The notes: a model not told the origin generated them from the letters alone. A DNA stretch of 64,000 nucleotides from Piper betle (GCA_033002965.1 JAURVB010004776.1:61807-125806), one strand, 5' to 3'; counted from the stretch's first letter, positions 39,346-52,952 are shown. A program made the numbers and translations.

Positions 39346-42099
39346 CTAGAACAGCGCACTCCAAACAGCCCCTTCTCCTTCACCACATCTGTTATGAACC
39401 TCCTTGATCCTTTCTATAGAATTGCAAATTCCACTGCAACTCCAATCAAATGAAGCTATACACATATTTCCAGCCTGAGCTTTCCACTCACAATCTGAAA
39501 GAATAAAAGTGAATCATATACTAAATTTTAAGAGTAAACAATCACCTAAACTCTATGGCCTTATTTCTATTTATTTAAGATGTCTTCTTTAAAATAAAAA
39601 TAAAAATCTTTACCTGGAGGGGTGCCACAGCACATATTACGCTCATCTATATGCTCTACATCAAGGCCAATAAACCAAGCACCAAGTGACACGTCTTCGT
39701 TCGCATATTTATGCAAAATATGTCTGCATCAAATTAGTAAGCAGCTATCAAAATTACAATTTTAAGCTCTTGCCAACAATTTTCAATCAAAATCTTGCAT
39801 TTCAATTTTCATGGCTGTGTGTGATTTGATAAGTGAAGCAAAAGAGAGAGAAACTATGAAATCATACTGGTTAACAGAAATGTAAGCTGCAAGATCCTTT
39901 GAGATGGCGTAAATCTGACCGGTTGCGTGACGAAAGTACTTATTTCCTTCCTCTCCAAATTTCCAGTATTCAGGTTCGTGATACTTCACATTTCTGGAAT
40001 AGAATGCAGGAAGAGCCAGTATCATCAAAAGTTAACCTAGAGATAAAAATGGAAGAAGGTTACAGATTTCAATTGAGATTACTTTTGTGAAAGAACAGGT
40101 CCTGACTTCATACATCCAATGTATATCCTAGGCTTTGATCTGTGGCGAGCAAGCGTCGCAGCTAACATACCTGAAAAGTAAAATGTATTTTCTTGAAAGA
40201 TGTAAATAAAGCAGCATCAAAAGAGTAGCTTCTTTATTCTATTTTTATCGCAATGATCTTTTGTAGGAGAGGAATGCTACCTAAATTGACATGGACATCA
40301 TCGTCCACTTTGACATAGTATTCAGCATCCCATTTTGCCACAGCAGCAGAAAAGAAGGTCTTCGTCTTTGCTGACAATTTATGGTAGCCTTCAACATGAT
40401 CCTAAATAATAGGTCCAAAAACTGTCCATAAATTTCACATTGCACCCAAGCTTTTAGAAGCAAAATTTTTTGCATAATCTATTTTTCACTTACCAATCTG
40501 ATGAAGTCATGATGCTGAGCCTCTTCTGAATCGATGGCTAGATCTAATATGCTATTAGATGCAGCACTGGTAAAGTCATTCAAAATATTATTGAATTGTT
40601 TCATTTATGCACTAGTACTAATAACAAATAAATTGTGTAGAAAAGCACAAACTTAATAACGTCATTCCTTTTCTTCTACCACATATCAAAATTTAGCAAA
40701 GCAAAGATCAAATACTGATACTGACGTAATTAACAATCCCCTCCTACCCAGTAAAGCTTCAAATTCAAAGACTAATCTGCATACCTGTGGCCAATCATAA
40801 AACGTACTACAATCCCCTTCTCTCTCTCCAACTTCACAAGCCTTTCCCCTAGTAAGAAAGGAACAAAGACCCCCAAGTAAGTCCTATAACAAATTCTGTA
40901 AGCTCAGAAAACTTCAAGAACAATAGGAACATTCAGCAAGTAAGGTCCTGCAAAAAATGCCTACTTGATCTTAATCACTACTATTCAGTGGATCAAATCT
41001 CCAAAGGAGAGAGGTAACTCTTTAAAGCAGAAACAACACCTCAACTCCTTTGATCGTACAATAAACGTCTTTGATCAAATACATTCAAACCTCCATTCAC
41101 CTTGAGGCACCCAGGTTGCTCGAACAGAGTCCCTCCTCTTCCGACTGCTAAATGCAGTATTTATGCCAATCACAACAAAAGCCTTTTGCCTCGCACGGCC
41201 TTCACGAGAGGATGATATAACAGGGGATTCATCATAGTTACTTAGCTCTTGGCCACTCCTGGTGGAAGACAGTTCCATCCGAATTGTTGAAATAGTCTTA
41301 TCTAGAGCTCTGATATAAAAAGAATCAATGACCGAGCATACATCACTTATCAAACAACGAATAGTTAAAAATTGAGAGATTTAAACAGCTTGGTCCTTAC
41401 TCAATCGCTTCACGGGTTTCGTATACTTCCCCCATAATAATGCCTTTAGCTCGTCCAACTTTCTGATCAGAAGAGAATATAAGTAGGAGAAATTAGCATC
41501 CCAATGAAAACTATAGAATTACAAAATCAATATGACGAGCGAATAGTTTGATAATTTAACACTGACCCTCTTTGGCGCACAATCATCTGGTACAATGGCC
41601 TCTTGCTCCTGCCTACGCTGGGAAAGGATTTGAAGATTTGATTCAGATTGAGGCCACCAACTGCAGATACAGAGAACATACATGTTAAGTTCAAAGCTCC
41701 CGGCGCCATCAATTCCGATCAACGCAAATACAATGCACGCCTTTCTGTTTCTGCATCATTTCTTCGTAGCAGCAGAAGATCAGAACAAGAGAAACAATTA
41801 AAACTGAATTCATCAGAGAAAGGACTAGAATGACGCATGCGCTGCATTGAGAAATCAAATAGTACCGTAACCTTTTTGAAAGGCTAAAAGACATGATTAG
41901 AAAGCACTAACGGAAGCTATAACACTCAATGCTAATGCTCGATTAAGCTAATGTCATGGAAATGGATGACACCCACCAAAAAATAAAGTGGTAGTTCGAG
42001 GACAGGAATAAACCTGTTGGTGAAGAGCATGCCCAGAACGAAACTACAGATACAAAATATCAAAATCCACGCACCAGACACCCTGGTCCGTCCCCTCAT
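39346..42099 (-). CDS. Beta-1,3-galactosyltransferase (GT31, DUF4094 type)
   Basis: Eleven GT-AG exons on the minus strand: 42014-42099, 41567-41660, 41401-41462, 41101-41309, 40785-40848, 40494-40566, 40281-40401, 40083-40170, 39868-39993, 39614-39723, 39346-39494, all in phase, encoding 393 aa. Type II Golgi protein: short cytosolic MRGRTRVSG, membrane anchor about residues 10-26, DUF4094 stem ([23 protein letters not shown]), then the GT31 domain with [46 protein letters not shown], the metal-binding DDD at 229-231 ([12 protein letters not shown]), [20 protein letters not shown] and MCCGTPPDCEWK. The C-terminal Cys-rich segment [13 protein letters not shown] is typical of plant members. 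Transfers galactose in beta-1,3 linkage to glycoprotein or arabinogalactan glycans; the acceptor cannot be told from sequence. Confidence 0.93.
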
Positions 42100-43212
42100 C
42101 TCCCCGGGGTTTTTTCAACCTATTCAACTGTTTTTCTCTTTTTCAAAACCAAATCACCACAATTGTTGCTGCAAGGTCTCTGTGACGTGAATTGCTTTGG
42201 AAGAGAAGGCATAGATCGCAGACATATATATATATATATATAGCTATGATAATAATATTGGATGTCTCCCAGTCGGATTTTGTGGTTAGATACGTAGATG
42301 ACGAAGGTGACACTACGTATCTTTGATGCGTGTCGGAAACCGCCACATAATTAGGATCTTGGTCACCAAAAATTTCGCCACCCCATGAGGGGGAGACATC
42401 TTTATACGCTTGGACTCAGAAATGGTGATCCATCCAATCTGAGCTATTATCTATTTAAGTTTCACATTGGATCTTTTGAGACTATGTTACCCCTCAGTTA
42501 AATATTTGTTTAAAAAAAGAAAACCAACCCAACATAAAGAAAAAATGGTTGACGACCTCATCGTTGGTGAGCGACAAGGTGAGTGCAGTGGAGGTCCATC
42601 GGCAGCAGGGCTCAATTGTTTTTTTGATTTTCTAAAATAGTGGTCGGACTGCTCCACTAGTGGTTTTGGATTGTCGTTAAACCGAGGGATAAAATTGTCC
42701 TAAGAGCTCTAATATGAAGTCCAAATAAAAACCTTAGATTTGCCAAATTATTATCTGTAGGTCCTCACTCTTTAGAAAGTTAAGCACTAAAGCCTCAACG
42801 CTCGAAAAGAAGATCAAATTGGATGATTTTTCCTATGTTTGTGTGCGATCTTATCCTTATCTCTGTTTAACAAGACTATGCAATCCGCTGCTATAAAAAT
42901 AAACCATGAAAACCATTGTTCTTCCCCAAGGATGACACCATGTTCGGTTTGCTACAGTTAAGTTAAACCTTAGCAGCTAATAACTAATTGGCAAGTGGCG
43001 CTAATACTCCAAATTTTTAGTCCTAGTTTCTTTGATTTTTTTATTCACTCACATTTCACATTAATGACGGCGCCATTACTTGCGCAATTGATAGACAGCA
43101 ATATATCAGCAATAGTCAATTAAACAACCCCATTGCTGTCACTCCTCTTCACTACACCATCTCTACAGTCTTACACAACTTTGTTCATAGCAATATGAGG
43201 CCATAACCATCC
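42100..43212. other. Divergent intergenic region
   Basis: Lies between the starts of the galactosyltransferase (-) and the small plant-specific gene (+), so it should hold both promoters. A short TA run is at about 42228-42242. No gene seen. Confidence 0.4.
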
Positions 43213-43701
43213 ATGGCTACCATGAGATCAAATCGCCACCACCCTCCCACTGACTCGTCCAGGAAGCTCTTCAGAAAGAACGAGGCCACGTCCTGGAGAT
43301 GGCAGAGCTTCTCCTTCAGGGAAGCGGTCATGGAGGAGCCGACCTCCCCCAAAGTGGGCTGCATGGGCAAGATTAGGAAGGAGAAGATGTCAACCTCTGT
43401 TGCCAAAGTAAGTAGTACCCATAACAAGTTCTTCAAGCTCAAGAAGATGTTCTCCGGAAAAAGCTTCGGCCATGGAATTACCAAGACCAGCCAAGGAGAC
43501 AAGATGAGTGGAGTGCTGTTGCCCGTTGACCTTCCTCTGGAGCTGGATCCACCTCTGCCTGTGAATAGGAGAGGGACGTTGAAGGGCGTTGGAGATGCAC
43601 CTGTGAGCTTGTGGAAGAGGAGATGTTGGATCAAATTGGAGAGGCTTCAACTGCAGAACTTAACACCCAGGTTGAATTGCTCCGGTGGTGTCTCTGCCTA
43701 G
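43213..43701 (+). CDS. Small plant-specific basic protein with SPKVGCMGKIR motif
   Basis: Intronless 162-aa frame with an ATG at 43213. Basic and Ser-rich, no signal peptide or membrane segment. The block EPTSPKVGCMGKIRKEK recalls a motif (SPKV.CMGQ/KI/VR) in uncharacterised plant proteins. A second block KFFKLKKMFSGKSFG is basic, followed by a Pro/Leu-rich segment (LPVDLPLELDPPLPV) and a C-terminal WKRRCWIKLERLQLQNL helix-like stretch. Function unknown. The frame is open, with a normal 3' flank of T-rich sequence after the TAG. Confidence 0.7.
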   Translation: MATMRSNRHHPPTDSSRKLFRKNEATSWRWQSFSFREAVMEEPTSPKVGCMGKIRKEKMSTSVAKVSSTHNKFFKLKKMFSGKSFGHGITKTSQGDKMSGVLLPVDLPLELDPPLPVNRRGTLKGVGDAPVSLWKRRCWIKLERLQLQNLTPRLNCSGGVSA

Positions 43702-43979
43702 TGTTTTCGTCTTCTATATTCTACCTGCTATTTTTGTAGATTGTAATTATGAACAGACCAGTTGATTGTGGAGTCAAGAACCAAGCAAAGAAACAACATG
43801 GAATTTATATTGCTCGATATGCACTTCAATCGAAAGAATACACATGAAGATGGCGTATTACAAGATAAAACAAAGTTCTTTCATAAATAATGAAAAGGCA
43901 CTCGAATTCAAAGGGAAAGAATAGTGGTTCCTCATATATGCACTATTAGAATTCAAATAGGCTGTCAATTGCTTCCTAA

Positions 43980-46900
43980 CCACAATTCTTTGCCCAGGGC
44001 CTAATTACTCCAAGATTGATGGCCACTATAATTAAGAGTATTTAAATAGCAATGCACATCCATTTCCGAGAATTTCTTTGTAGTTCTTTGCTTTGTGGAG
44101 TGCTGTGGCGCCTGACTGGATGTGGTCAACTGAACTAGATACCTGACAACAGACAGCAAGTTCCTTCAAAGCACATAATTGGGTTATGATATAAAAATTA
44201 TTAACTAGACACCGAATGCACGAATGTGCCATGAAGGCTGGCCAGACTTACACAACTCTTATTAATCTGTTCAAAACAAGAGAATTTTTATACAAGAACA
44301 GTGATGTCTGTAGTCTTTTTTTGAAAAAAAATCAGTGATCTGTATAATTCTCTACAAATCTTTGCAGGAGTGAATGAAAGAATGATGTCAATTGGAAGTT
44401 AAACTACCACTAGATCAAAAATAGTGTCCCCCTTTCTAATTCAAAAAAATATTTATAATTTGTTTGCAACCTCAATAGAAATGGAAAATTTTTAATAGAA
44501 CCTGTGATTCTATGTTGTCCAGCATTTCTCCCTGGGCCTCAACCAATACTGCCATGTCCATAAAAATCTGTAAAACCGGTAGGAATTTTATATTTCTACC
44601 TGCATAGCAATTTTCTATCAAAAGGCATGTAGGTGTAAGAATTACCTGCTGAAGTTAGAAGTTTCCTTTCCATTTCTTTTATTGCACCATGGCGCTCTTG
44701 TATCTCTGCAAGAGTGTCCATTACCTAAAAAAATAGTGATTAGTCATTATCTGCGTATCCAATTAAAGGATCTGGGAAAGAAACAAAACCAAACCCAGAT
44801 AATAATTGATAAAAACAGTAACATTGTTTAAATGAAAAAGAAAAAGAATTGCCAATTGTCAATTGCCATTTCCACTTTCCTTCTTGACGTTAGCTTGTGT
44901 TTAGAGATCATGAGACCATGATCATGTTACGACTTCTGACAAAAATACATCAACATAATAGTTCAATTACAAATCGCACAGTTGCTATATCAAGCTTATT
45001 CAGTAAAAATGTTTTGAAATATAAAGCAATCAAAGTTCTGAAACAAAATTCTTCACATAAAACCATTTACATGAAAAGCAAACCCAGAAATGGCATCTTA
45101 CAAACCTGGCCTCGGCCATGCTACTGAATTGCACATTGGAAAATCTGCTCTCCATCTCCAGTCTCCATCAAGCGATCAATTGTCTGCATACGAAACAAAT
45201 GTACAACAAATTGTTGCCAGTGCACAATACTGTAAAACTAGTTGAAAAAAATACATGTAGGACAATAAACAACTTAAGGAGAGGCTACAATACCTGCCCA
45301 TCAGCCTCCTCACCGATCACTGTTTCCATGAAATTCACAACAAAAAACAAATTCACAACAATACATGCTACTGAATTGCACGTTAGAAAATCTGCTCTCC
45401 ATCTCCAGTCTCCATCAAGCGATCAATTGTCTGCATACGAAACAAATGTACAACAAATTGTTGCCAGGCACAATGCTATAAAACTAGTTGAAAAAAATAC
45501 ACGTAGGACAATAAACAACTTAAGGAAAGGCAACAATACCTGCTCATCAGCCTTCTCACCGGCCACTGTTTACATGAAATTCACAACAAATAACAAATTA
45601 TTATATTAAAAAACACTTAATGACAAGTTTAACAAAAGCCAGCAGATGGAGAAAGTTGGGAATCATGCAAACCTGTGAATACCCTTCTCTCAATAACTTC
45701 ACGATACTCATTATGAATGGTTTCTCTCAAAGTTTGAGATATTGAGCAAATTTCAGATCCACGGATACGGAAAAACTATATAGGCATCTCCATTATACCA
45801 GGAACAGACCCAGTTAAAAAATCTCTATAACACTTAAATCTATCACAGCATCCCATTTTTCTAACATAAAATTTGAGTAGATAGGTCAAACTGTCCTAAT
45901 TCTGTTTTATAAGCGGAATTTTCACCTCATGCAATTTTTTTTTAAATATAGCTATTTTAAGTATGGTTTTATAGTTAAAGCTCTAATCCTTCTTTCAACT
46001 TCAAAGTTGAAATGACAAAAAAGTACGAGATACATCATAAATTACCTGAAATTCAGACATTCTATCCTAAAACTTCTTTTTTAAAGCACTGCAAAAGAAA
46101 TAAAGAAAATGAAGATTGCAAGATGTACTAAAGTTTCTAAAATATATAGTAATAAGAACCTCAATACATATTAAGTACAAAAATGACAACTCTGATCATA
46201 AAGCCATGCAAAAAAAATGCTCCAGAAATTAGGACCCACCAATAGAAATGCTTAGCAATTAAACATAAAATTAGGAGAATGAAAAGTTATTATATGAAGA
46301 GTAGTTTAGTTTTTGTTGCCTGTTGCCCAAAAAAAAGCCATAAAGCACACATAAACGAAAGTTAGTGTTTGACTAATCCAAACCAAACAACCCACTCGTA
46401 ACTGACCATGCCTTAACTTACCCTAATTTTCAAAAACCTATGGGTCAAATATCCCACAGAAACCTTCATGTTAGCAAAAATAAAAGTTATAAATATTCTC
46501 AAGTGCATCATCATCCATCTAACTGTTCACTATGCCGGCAATAAAAGAACAAGATTTAGCAGCTGAAAGTTACTTTGTCATTGAAGTCCTTGACCTATCC
46601 ACGCCAGTTCCTGGTCCACACCCAAGCTTCTTGTCTCTTTGCTAAGTTCTGCAAAGAAAGGATAAAGAGACTAAGTGTTTGTCTGGGGTGAATATCCCTC
46701 CCAACTGAAATCGTAAACAACAATTACATCTTTGTCTAGTGCTTCAAACTTTGTCTTTGCAGTTCGTCCAACTTTTCCCACCTCATCAATATCTTTCTCC
46801 ACGTGCTGATTTATGGTTGCAACAAATTTCCAACATGAGAGATCACATAAAATAACAGATGATCATAAGAAACCACGAGCAGTTATATATGCATACAAAC

Positions 46901-47908
46901 AGAAGTTTCAAGATCACCTTCTTAAAATGGTTGCTAGATAAATAATCCACATTCAACTTTAACAACTACAAAAAACACAATATAACACAGCAACCGACTT
47001 GGAATATCTTCTGCTTCTTCCACCTACTCCCAAATAATTGGGGCCGGGGACGTATTCTATGATGCAACTGACGTGGGATCGTCTGGATTTCTTAACCAAT
47101 ATAAAGAGGTAGTACAACCAGTTTATCAACCAAATAAATTATATTAAAATCAATCATTTACTCACTTAAGAGGATACAAAGTTTAAGATTATAGAAGAAC
47201 CAATCAATTTTTATTGTCTGCTAAGTTATTCACTAATTTATTACCTGAAAGCCAGAACATTTTTTGCCTCTTTCTTAAGCTTGTTCACCCAAAACAGTTC
47301 AAGAAATTGTTTAAAGCAATGAAAGAACCACTCACTAAGGCATGCCTGCACAGTGAATCTGAGTTGCAAAAGTTGTATGATTTCGTAAGACATAGGTTAC
47401 AACTTACACAAAAATATTTACAGCATCCTCAGATAAAACAATGTTCACCTTTCATTGCAGATGCCTTGCTAACAGCTTTCGATTCCTCAATTGCTTCCTT
47501 CACGTAATAGAAAGTGATATCAATCATATTAACAATGTGCTTTTTGTCAAAAAGTAAGAGAAGTTACTGCCCTTCTCCTTGAAGAAGTTTGTGAGTTCAT
47601 TACAATGATAATATGCAGAGTTACACTATGCAAGCAGATATATACCTGGAGCTTTTTTGACAGCTTGGCAAGCTTATCAACGAGCTTTTCAATCTATCCA
47701 ACCTAAAAGAAAATGGAGAAATAGCATTAATCACAAGTCAAATTCCATTTTGACTTATGAATGCAGCCATCAAGAAAACCGAACCTACCTATTTAAAAAA
47801 CCTTCCAAACCTTCATCTGCAGGGTTTGGGGGAAGTTGCCTTCCCATTTCAATATCATTGTCCCTGGAAGGTTGACCTCGAGGGATCTCACGTGATTCCA
47901 GCTGAGAC
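43980..47908 (-). pseudogene. SYP132-like Qa-SNARE syntaxin pseudogene
   Basis: Plasma-membrane syntaxin of SYP132 type in decayed form. Recognisable minus-strand exons, N- to C-terminal: about 47795-47908 (EIPRGQPSRDNDIEMG), 47655-47707 (IEKLVDKLAKLSKKLQ), 47452-47512 (AIEESKAVSKASAMK), 46735-46815 (HVEKDIDEVGKVGRTAKTKF), 46570-46655 (KKLGCGPGTGVDRSRT), 46046-46092 (DRMSEFQ), 45670-45755 (NEYREVIERRVFT), 45535-45570, 45385-45440, 44657-44727 (VMDTLAEIQERHGAIKEMER), 44503-44567 (DMAVLVEAQGEMLDNIESQ), 43980-44140 (SVDHIQSGATALHKAKN, NSRKWMCIAI). In-frame stops occur before IEKLV, inside KKKF*DRM, in AIQ*HGRG and in the membrane anchor (IAI*ILLIIV). Frame is also lost near KLL and before RNSRKW. 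Clearly non-functional as a syntaxin. Confidence 0.85.
45117..45605 (-). repeat. Tandem duplication of two syntaxin exons
   Basis: A unit of about 247 bp (45117-45363) is repeated at 45364 to about 45605 with a few percent differences. Each unit holds the exon TIDRLMETGDGEQIF plus the small exon (VAGEKADEQ in one copy, VIGEEADGQ in the other) and the intron between. The two copies of the first exon carry different lesions, so decay continued after the duplication. Confidence 0.85.
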
Positions 47909-50900
47909 GGTTGAAAACGAGCGTGATAAGTATAAGGACCAGTAGAAAGTGACCAAAACCTCATGTACACCAAAGATCAAAATAAATGAGGTCAACAAAA
48001 ACAAAAAGGAAAATTTTAATATTTACAAATTTTGATTTTTCTAGAAAAAGATCATCAGCATGATAATGATGACAATGACAACGATGATGATGAAATGGGC
48101 CAAAAAGGGCAGAACTAAATTTCAATCAGCCAAAATTCTTGCCAATTAAGAATCTTAGTGGAGGGAAAGATTGGGAAAAAAGCTTTTGTAATGAAAATAT
48201 TACTTATATTAACCACAAATTTTAAATTGAAGTTGTCCACTGCGATGTACAATTTTAGAAAAGCTTTTGAGATGACGTTATTGGCACAACAAGCATAAGT
48301 CAAGAACTACGCTGAAGAAATTACAATGGTTTAACCTGGAAATCTTTGCGGTAGAATAATAAATCTGCACATTAATACAATCTTGTTTTAGCTTTTCTCA
48401 ACAAATTCATAAAACTAATATCCAAGATTGAGAGCTAGTGTGGGACAACTTGAAGACAAATTACGACGGCTACTCCTTGCCTCGAGTGCAAGCACCATGA
48501 AATGTCAATTATGCCACGGGAGTTATTCATTCCCAGACTTAAACTAAACAGAAATTTTAAAAATCGATAGAAAATCAAACGCTATTGTCACCAGCCTGCT
48601 GGTTAACTATTTAATTTGATTCCCATTTAAGCACTTAAAAAAATCATCATTATATGTCTCTCAAGCGAGAGAATTTCGAACTCCGTGATCTAACTCTCAC
48701 ACTCCCTGTTTTAAATTCTTCAGAATGTCAACCTGAGTAAAAAAACATTAATCAGATCGTAGACACAAAATGCCAGCAATTCCATGAACCGGAAGTGTTA
48801 CGATCATAACATGTACGACAACTCAACTCCAGAGAATCCTCGCGGCACTCCTAACAGAGAGAAATCCATACATCATGAACCATTTATTTACAAAAAAAAA
48901 CACCATAATAACACAAACACGTAGCATATCATACAAAAGAGATAGATAAAAAAATCAGTAATAACGTTAGAAGATCGTTCATCTCGGTGGGGCTACGATA
49001 CCGAGAAATGGGAGAAAAGGAGGATGAGCGGACGAGATCCCGAAGGGACAATGTGCGATGTGTTTGCAGGGCTATGGGTGGGAAGGGTTGGAGGAGTTCG
49101 AAGATGGCAGAGATGCTAAGCTGTTGTTTCGCTTTTGCATCCCCACCTGTTTTTCCTCGACTGGAGCTAACCGTGAGCTAACCGGCGTTTTGAGAACCTT
49201 TGATCTCCGTGAAATAATAACAGTCACCTTTTACCTTTCATTTTACATGAAATAACTATCGGTCACTTATATTAATATTTTAAAAGTTTTTAATATTTTG
49301 AGTGTAACAATGAACTACATATCATTAATACAATTACACATATTAACAAGAAGGAGTTCGAATGATAACTAGATATATTTTGTCTGACCTATTGTCTTCG
49401 TGACTTGCGGCGTTTTGATTGTTATAATATGTTTTTCCATTTTTTAATAGCACAGTGGTTTCTCTTGGGCTCGCCACGCTACCAAGTAAAATTATATAAT
49501 ATTTTAAATAATTGTACAAATTTTGAAATACAATTAAGAGGCTAGTCATTAAGACACATGATTCTAATCAAGCAAAAAAATAAGATATAGGAAACAAAAA
49601 AATAATTACTAAACTAAGGAGATGAGATAAGAAATAGCAATGGCTAAAAATGTAAAGACTCAATAAAAATAGTTTTAACGAGCCTAATTCCTCTAAAATC
49701 TAAACAAAATAACGTGAAAACTCTTGTACAAGGAATAAAAGTGGGGTGTAAAAAGGAAACAAAAAGATTTTAATGTGCCCTTGAAAAATATAAAGACTTA
49801 CCCCGACAGATTTTAACATGATTATTAAAAATGTAACAACCCGCCCGAGACGTTGGGATGTGTGAAGCATGTTTGTTAGATAAGTTGTGTTTTATTTTTT
49901 ATAAATGTTTTATATTTACGTGTTGATTTATGATTTATGTCCAAGCCTTACCCATATTTATTATTCGAATTTTATCTGACTAATTGAGCTGGGATTAATT
50001 AAGAAGATGCAGGAGGTGGTAATTTTTTGTTTCAAACAAAATAGGTGGTAATAATAGTAGGATTGTACATAAGTAGGAACTAGAAAGGTACATCATTATC
50101 ATTGCGTGGTATGGATGGGCCATGGGGACAAGAACATCCTCACCAAAATCCATTTTGGAAGGAATGCATTATGCGTACAGCACCCCGCCATTGATTATTA
50201 GGTCTTAAACCGCTTGGTTCCAACTCAGATCTTTGCATCCAGCCTAGCACAGTGGGTCCGGGCACGGCTAAGCTTAACTAATGTTGTAATAAGAGTGTAT
50301 ATGAAGCAAACTCGGACCAAATAAGTGGTTGTTATCGATTTTTTTGTGATTAAAGGCCTAATATTTAGTCTAGAATATTTTGATGCTAATTATACATCAA
50401 TAGACGTGTAGGAGTTATTCATCATTGCATTTTTACTAGTCACATTAGTTTATATTTATTGATTGACGTGTGTGTAAATTGGTGTACCTATAAATCTAAA
50501 CGAAATTTGGGGGAAATTGTTGCATTTTTACTCTATTTCTTTTTTCCCTAAATTGTAAATAATAATCATTTTTCCTCATTTCATTATTATTTTTTTGTTA
50601 TGAAAATTTTAACGGTGAATTTCTACTTTATACTACTAGAGTTGAACTAACATATGTTAGTTCCTTAAATATTAAATTAGAGTTCGTTTAGTTGACATCA
50701 AAATAATGTAAATAAAAAAATTTTATAAGAAATGAGAATACAATGAGATGAAATAATATGAAAATTTTAAAATTTTCCCTTACATGTTTGGATAGTATAA
50801 AAATAAGATAAAAATGAAATATTTATTCTCATATGCATGTGCACGTGCATTTTAGAATTTTCTCTAATTTTCTTTATTTTTTATAGAAAAATATTACTTT

Positions 50901-51619
50901 ATAATTTAATTTGACTAAAATTAAAAATTCTTTTAATTAAATATCAAGACATCAAAACACAAAAAAAGTTTATAACCTTCAAATTTATTTCGTAAACTTT
51001 TCCTACTCGGGAAATTCAAATCTTTGGGAGTGATATTTTCTAGGTCCCATTACGTTATATTTTACCTTATGTTATAATTATTCAAGTATATATATATATA
51101 TATTGAAATATTAGAATAATTTAAGCACGTACTCTAATTTTATCAAGCTATAATCTCATCCGGATCAATTATAATTTACCAAATGTAGGCTAGACAACAC
51201 TATGGTTAACCCGTATAATAAACATGAACAATCTTGGTAATAAAATAAAGACCATGAATAAGATAAATTCAACTGGCCAACCAAGCTGTTATTTATCTTG
51301 AATAAAGAATGAGCCGGATCTAATTAATAAGAAATTATTTGGTCAAGCATTTAACTATGCCATTGAAGAATTGCCGCCACATCAAAATTTGGGGGGAAGA
51401 GATTATTTTCTAAGTTATCTAGATCATCTGAATAAAATAAAGAAATGAGTCCGGTATAAAATTGCAAATTAAATGATTTTAGGCTGATATTCTTATTTAA
51501 TTTTACTCATACCTAATCTAAAAATTTAATAAGTCCAATATTACATTACATAATTTTAATTAAAGAGTTTCTTTTTACGTAATAACTTAATTATCTTCAC
51601 TTGGGTGGGTTAAATAATA
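47909..51619. other. Intergenic, syntaxin pseudogene to fold-back element
   Basis: No complete gene seen. 48980-49180 is somewhat GC-richer and might be the old 5' end of the syntaxin pseudogene. A TGTAACAACCCGCCCGAGACG-like word at 49832 recalls the start of a Ty3-gypsy LTR, but no partner end was found. Otherwise AT-rich. Confidence 0.35.
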
Positions 51620-52515
51620 AAATATTGATAATTCTATAAAAGAGTTATTATTCTTTGTATTTTATATTGAGTTGTTGTTATGTTTCGAGTGATTTTTATT
51701 TTAATTTTATTAGTTTAAAAGTTTATTAGATATTATTAATAATGCAAAAAATATTGTGATTTTGGTGTGAAAAGTGTTAAATAGTGTTGTTCTAGCAGAG
51801 ATTAAGGGTTAAAAGACAATTCGGAATTAATTCAGGGCGAAATCAAACCAAAAAGTATGACATGGAAACTGTAGCGAGTGCTCGAGCGCTGAGATCAGAG
51901 TGTTCGTGCGCTGGCCTTTCTATTAAGAAAATGGTATGGGTGAGAGTTAAGTGCTCAAGCACCACTAAATCAAAATATGAAAAGCTCTTTTGGAGAAAAC
52001 ATTTTTTTATCCATCTTCTTCGTTGTTTTTTCTCATCTTTTGTGCCATCACTTTGCCGTCTAATTTTTTTCTTTAAAACCCTAATCAAGTTTATAAAGGA
52101 TCCATCCAAATATTTCAAGTGGGTTCCATCAAGATCTCCATAAATATCAGGAAAAATAATTTTTCTTGCCCCCAGCACTCGAGCGCTTAAAATACGAGTG
52201 CTCGAGCACTCAACTCTCAGCGATAATATTTTCTTAATAGAAAGGCCAGTACTCGAGCAATCGTTGTAGTTCCATGTCACACTTTTTGGTCTGATTTTGC
52301 CTCGTATTAATTTCAGATCATCTTTTAACTCTCATACTATGTTAGAACAATATTAATTAGTATTTTTTATACTAAAATCACAATAATTTATTGCATTATT
52401 AATAATATCTAATAAAATTTTAAACTAATAAAATTGAAATAAAAATCACTCGACATGACAAAAAATTAATATAAAATATAAAAAATAATAACTATTTTAT
52501 ATAGTTATCAAATAT
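51620..52515. mobile_element. Fold-back (inverted-repeat) element
   Basis: Two arms, about 51620-51960 and 52175-52515, are inverted copies of each other at roughly 80-85% identity by eye. Shared blocks include GGCCTTTCTATTAAGAAAAT, CCAAAAAGTATGACATGGAA (and its variant), GAGTGCTCGAGC, and ATTTTATTAGTTTAAAA. About 215 bp of unrelated sequence forms the loop. A 145-aa frame running across it is a by-product of the symmetry. No clear target duplication was found, so the class is unassigned. Confidence 0.75.
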
Positions 52516-52952
52516 ATAAAAAAATTAGACGATCAGGCGGGATCTATTAGCCTGACTATTCTCACCACGGGCTTGGCCGCTAGCCTTGCCCCAACTAGGC
52601 CAAGAGAAGGGGCGATCGGCTAGGCCAAGTAGCATGGGCGGCCTGGCTGGCCTGCTCATTTTTTTTGAAATATATATTTGTTTAATCCATCCAATAGAGG
52701 GCAGTTAGGTCACCGTGAAAAAAGACCTTTAAACATGAAATAGCATAAAAGTTGGCTTGAATTGTGAATAAGGCAATAACGTACCTTCAATCGTAAATTC
52801 TTTCTTTTTTATCTGAAGGAAGAAATATTCCTAATATTGGCAGAGAACAAGCAGCACCTCGTCTTCCCCAACTTCTCCCCATCCATCTATTTCTATCGTT
52901 ATCGTCGGACAAGATCGTGAAGATTCCCGAACTTCCTCTTCGTGCGCCGGTG
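52516..52952. other. 5' flank of the TMEM50-family gene
   Basis: Contains a short GGCTTGGCCGCTAGCC-type GC-rich word cluster (52560-52660), then the presumed promoter and 5' UTR of the next gene. No separate gene seen. Confidence 0.4.

Noticed and set aside
45118..45609. 163-aa plus-strand frame with two repeated halves
   Set aside because: Antisense shadow of the duplicated syntaxin exons.
49832..50300. Possible LTR start (TGTAACAACCCGCCCGAGACG-like)
   Set aside because: No matching end, no target duplication and no internal retroelement sequence found.
51843..52280. 145-aa minus-strand frame in the fold-back element
   Set aside because: Runs through both arms and the loop; an artefact of the inverted repeat.
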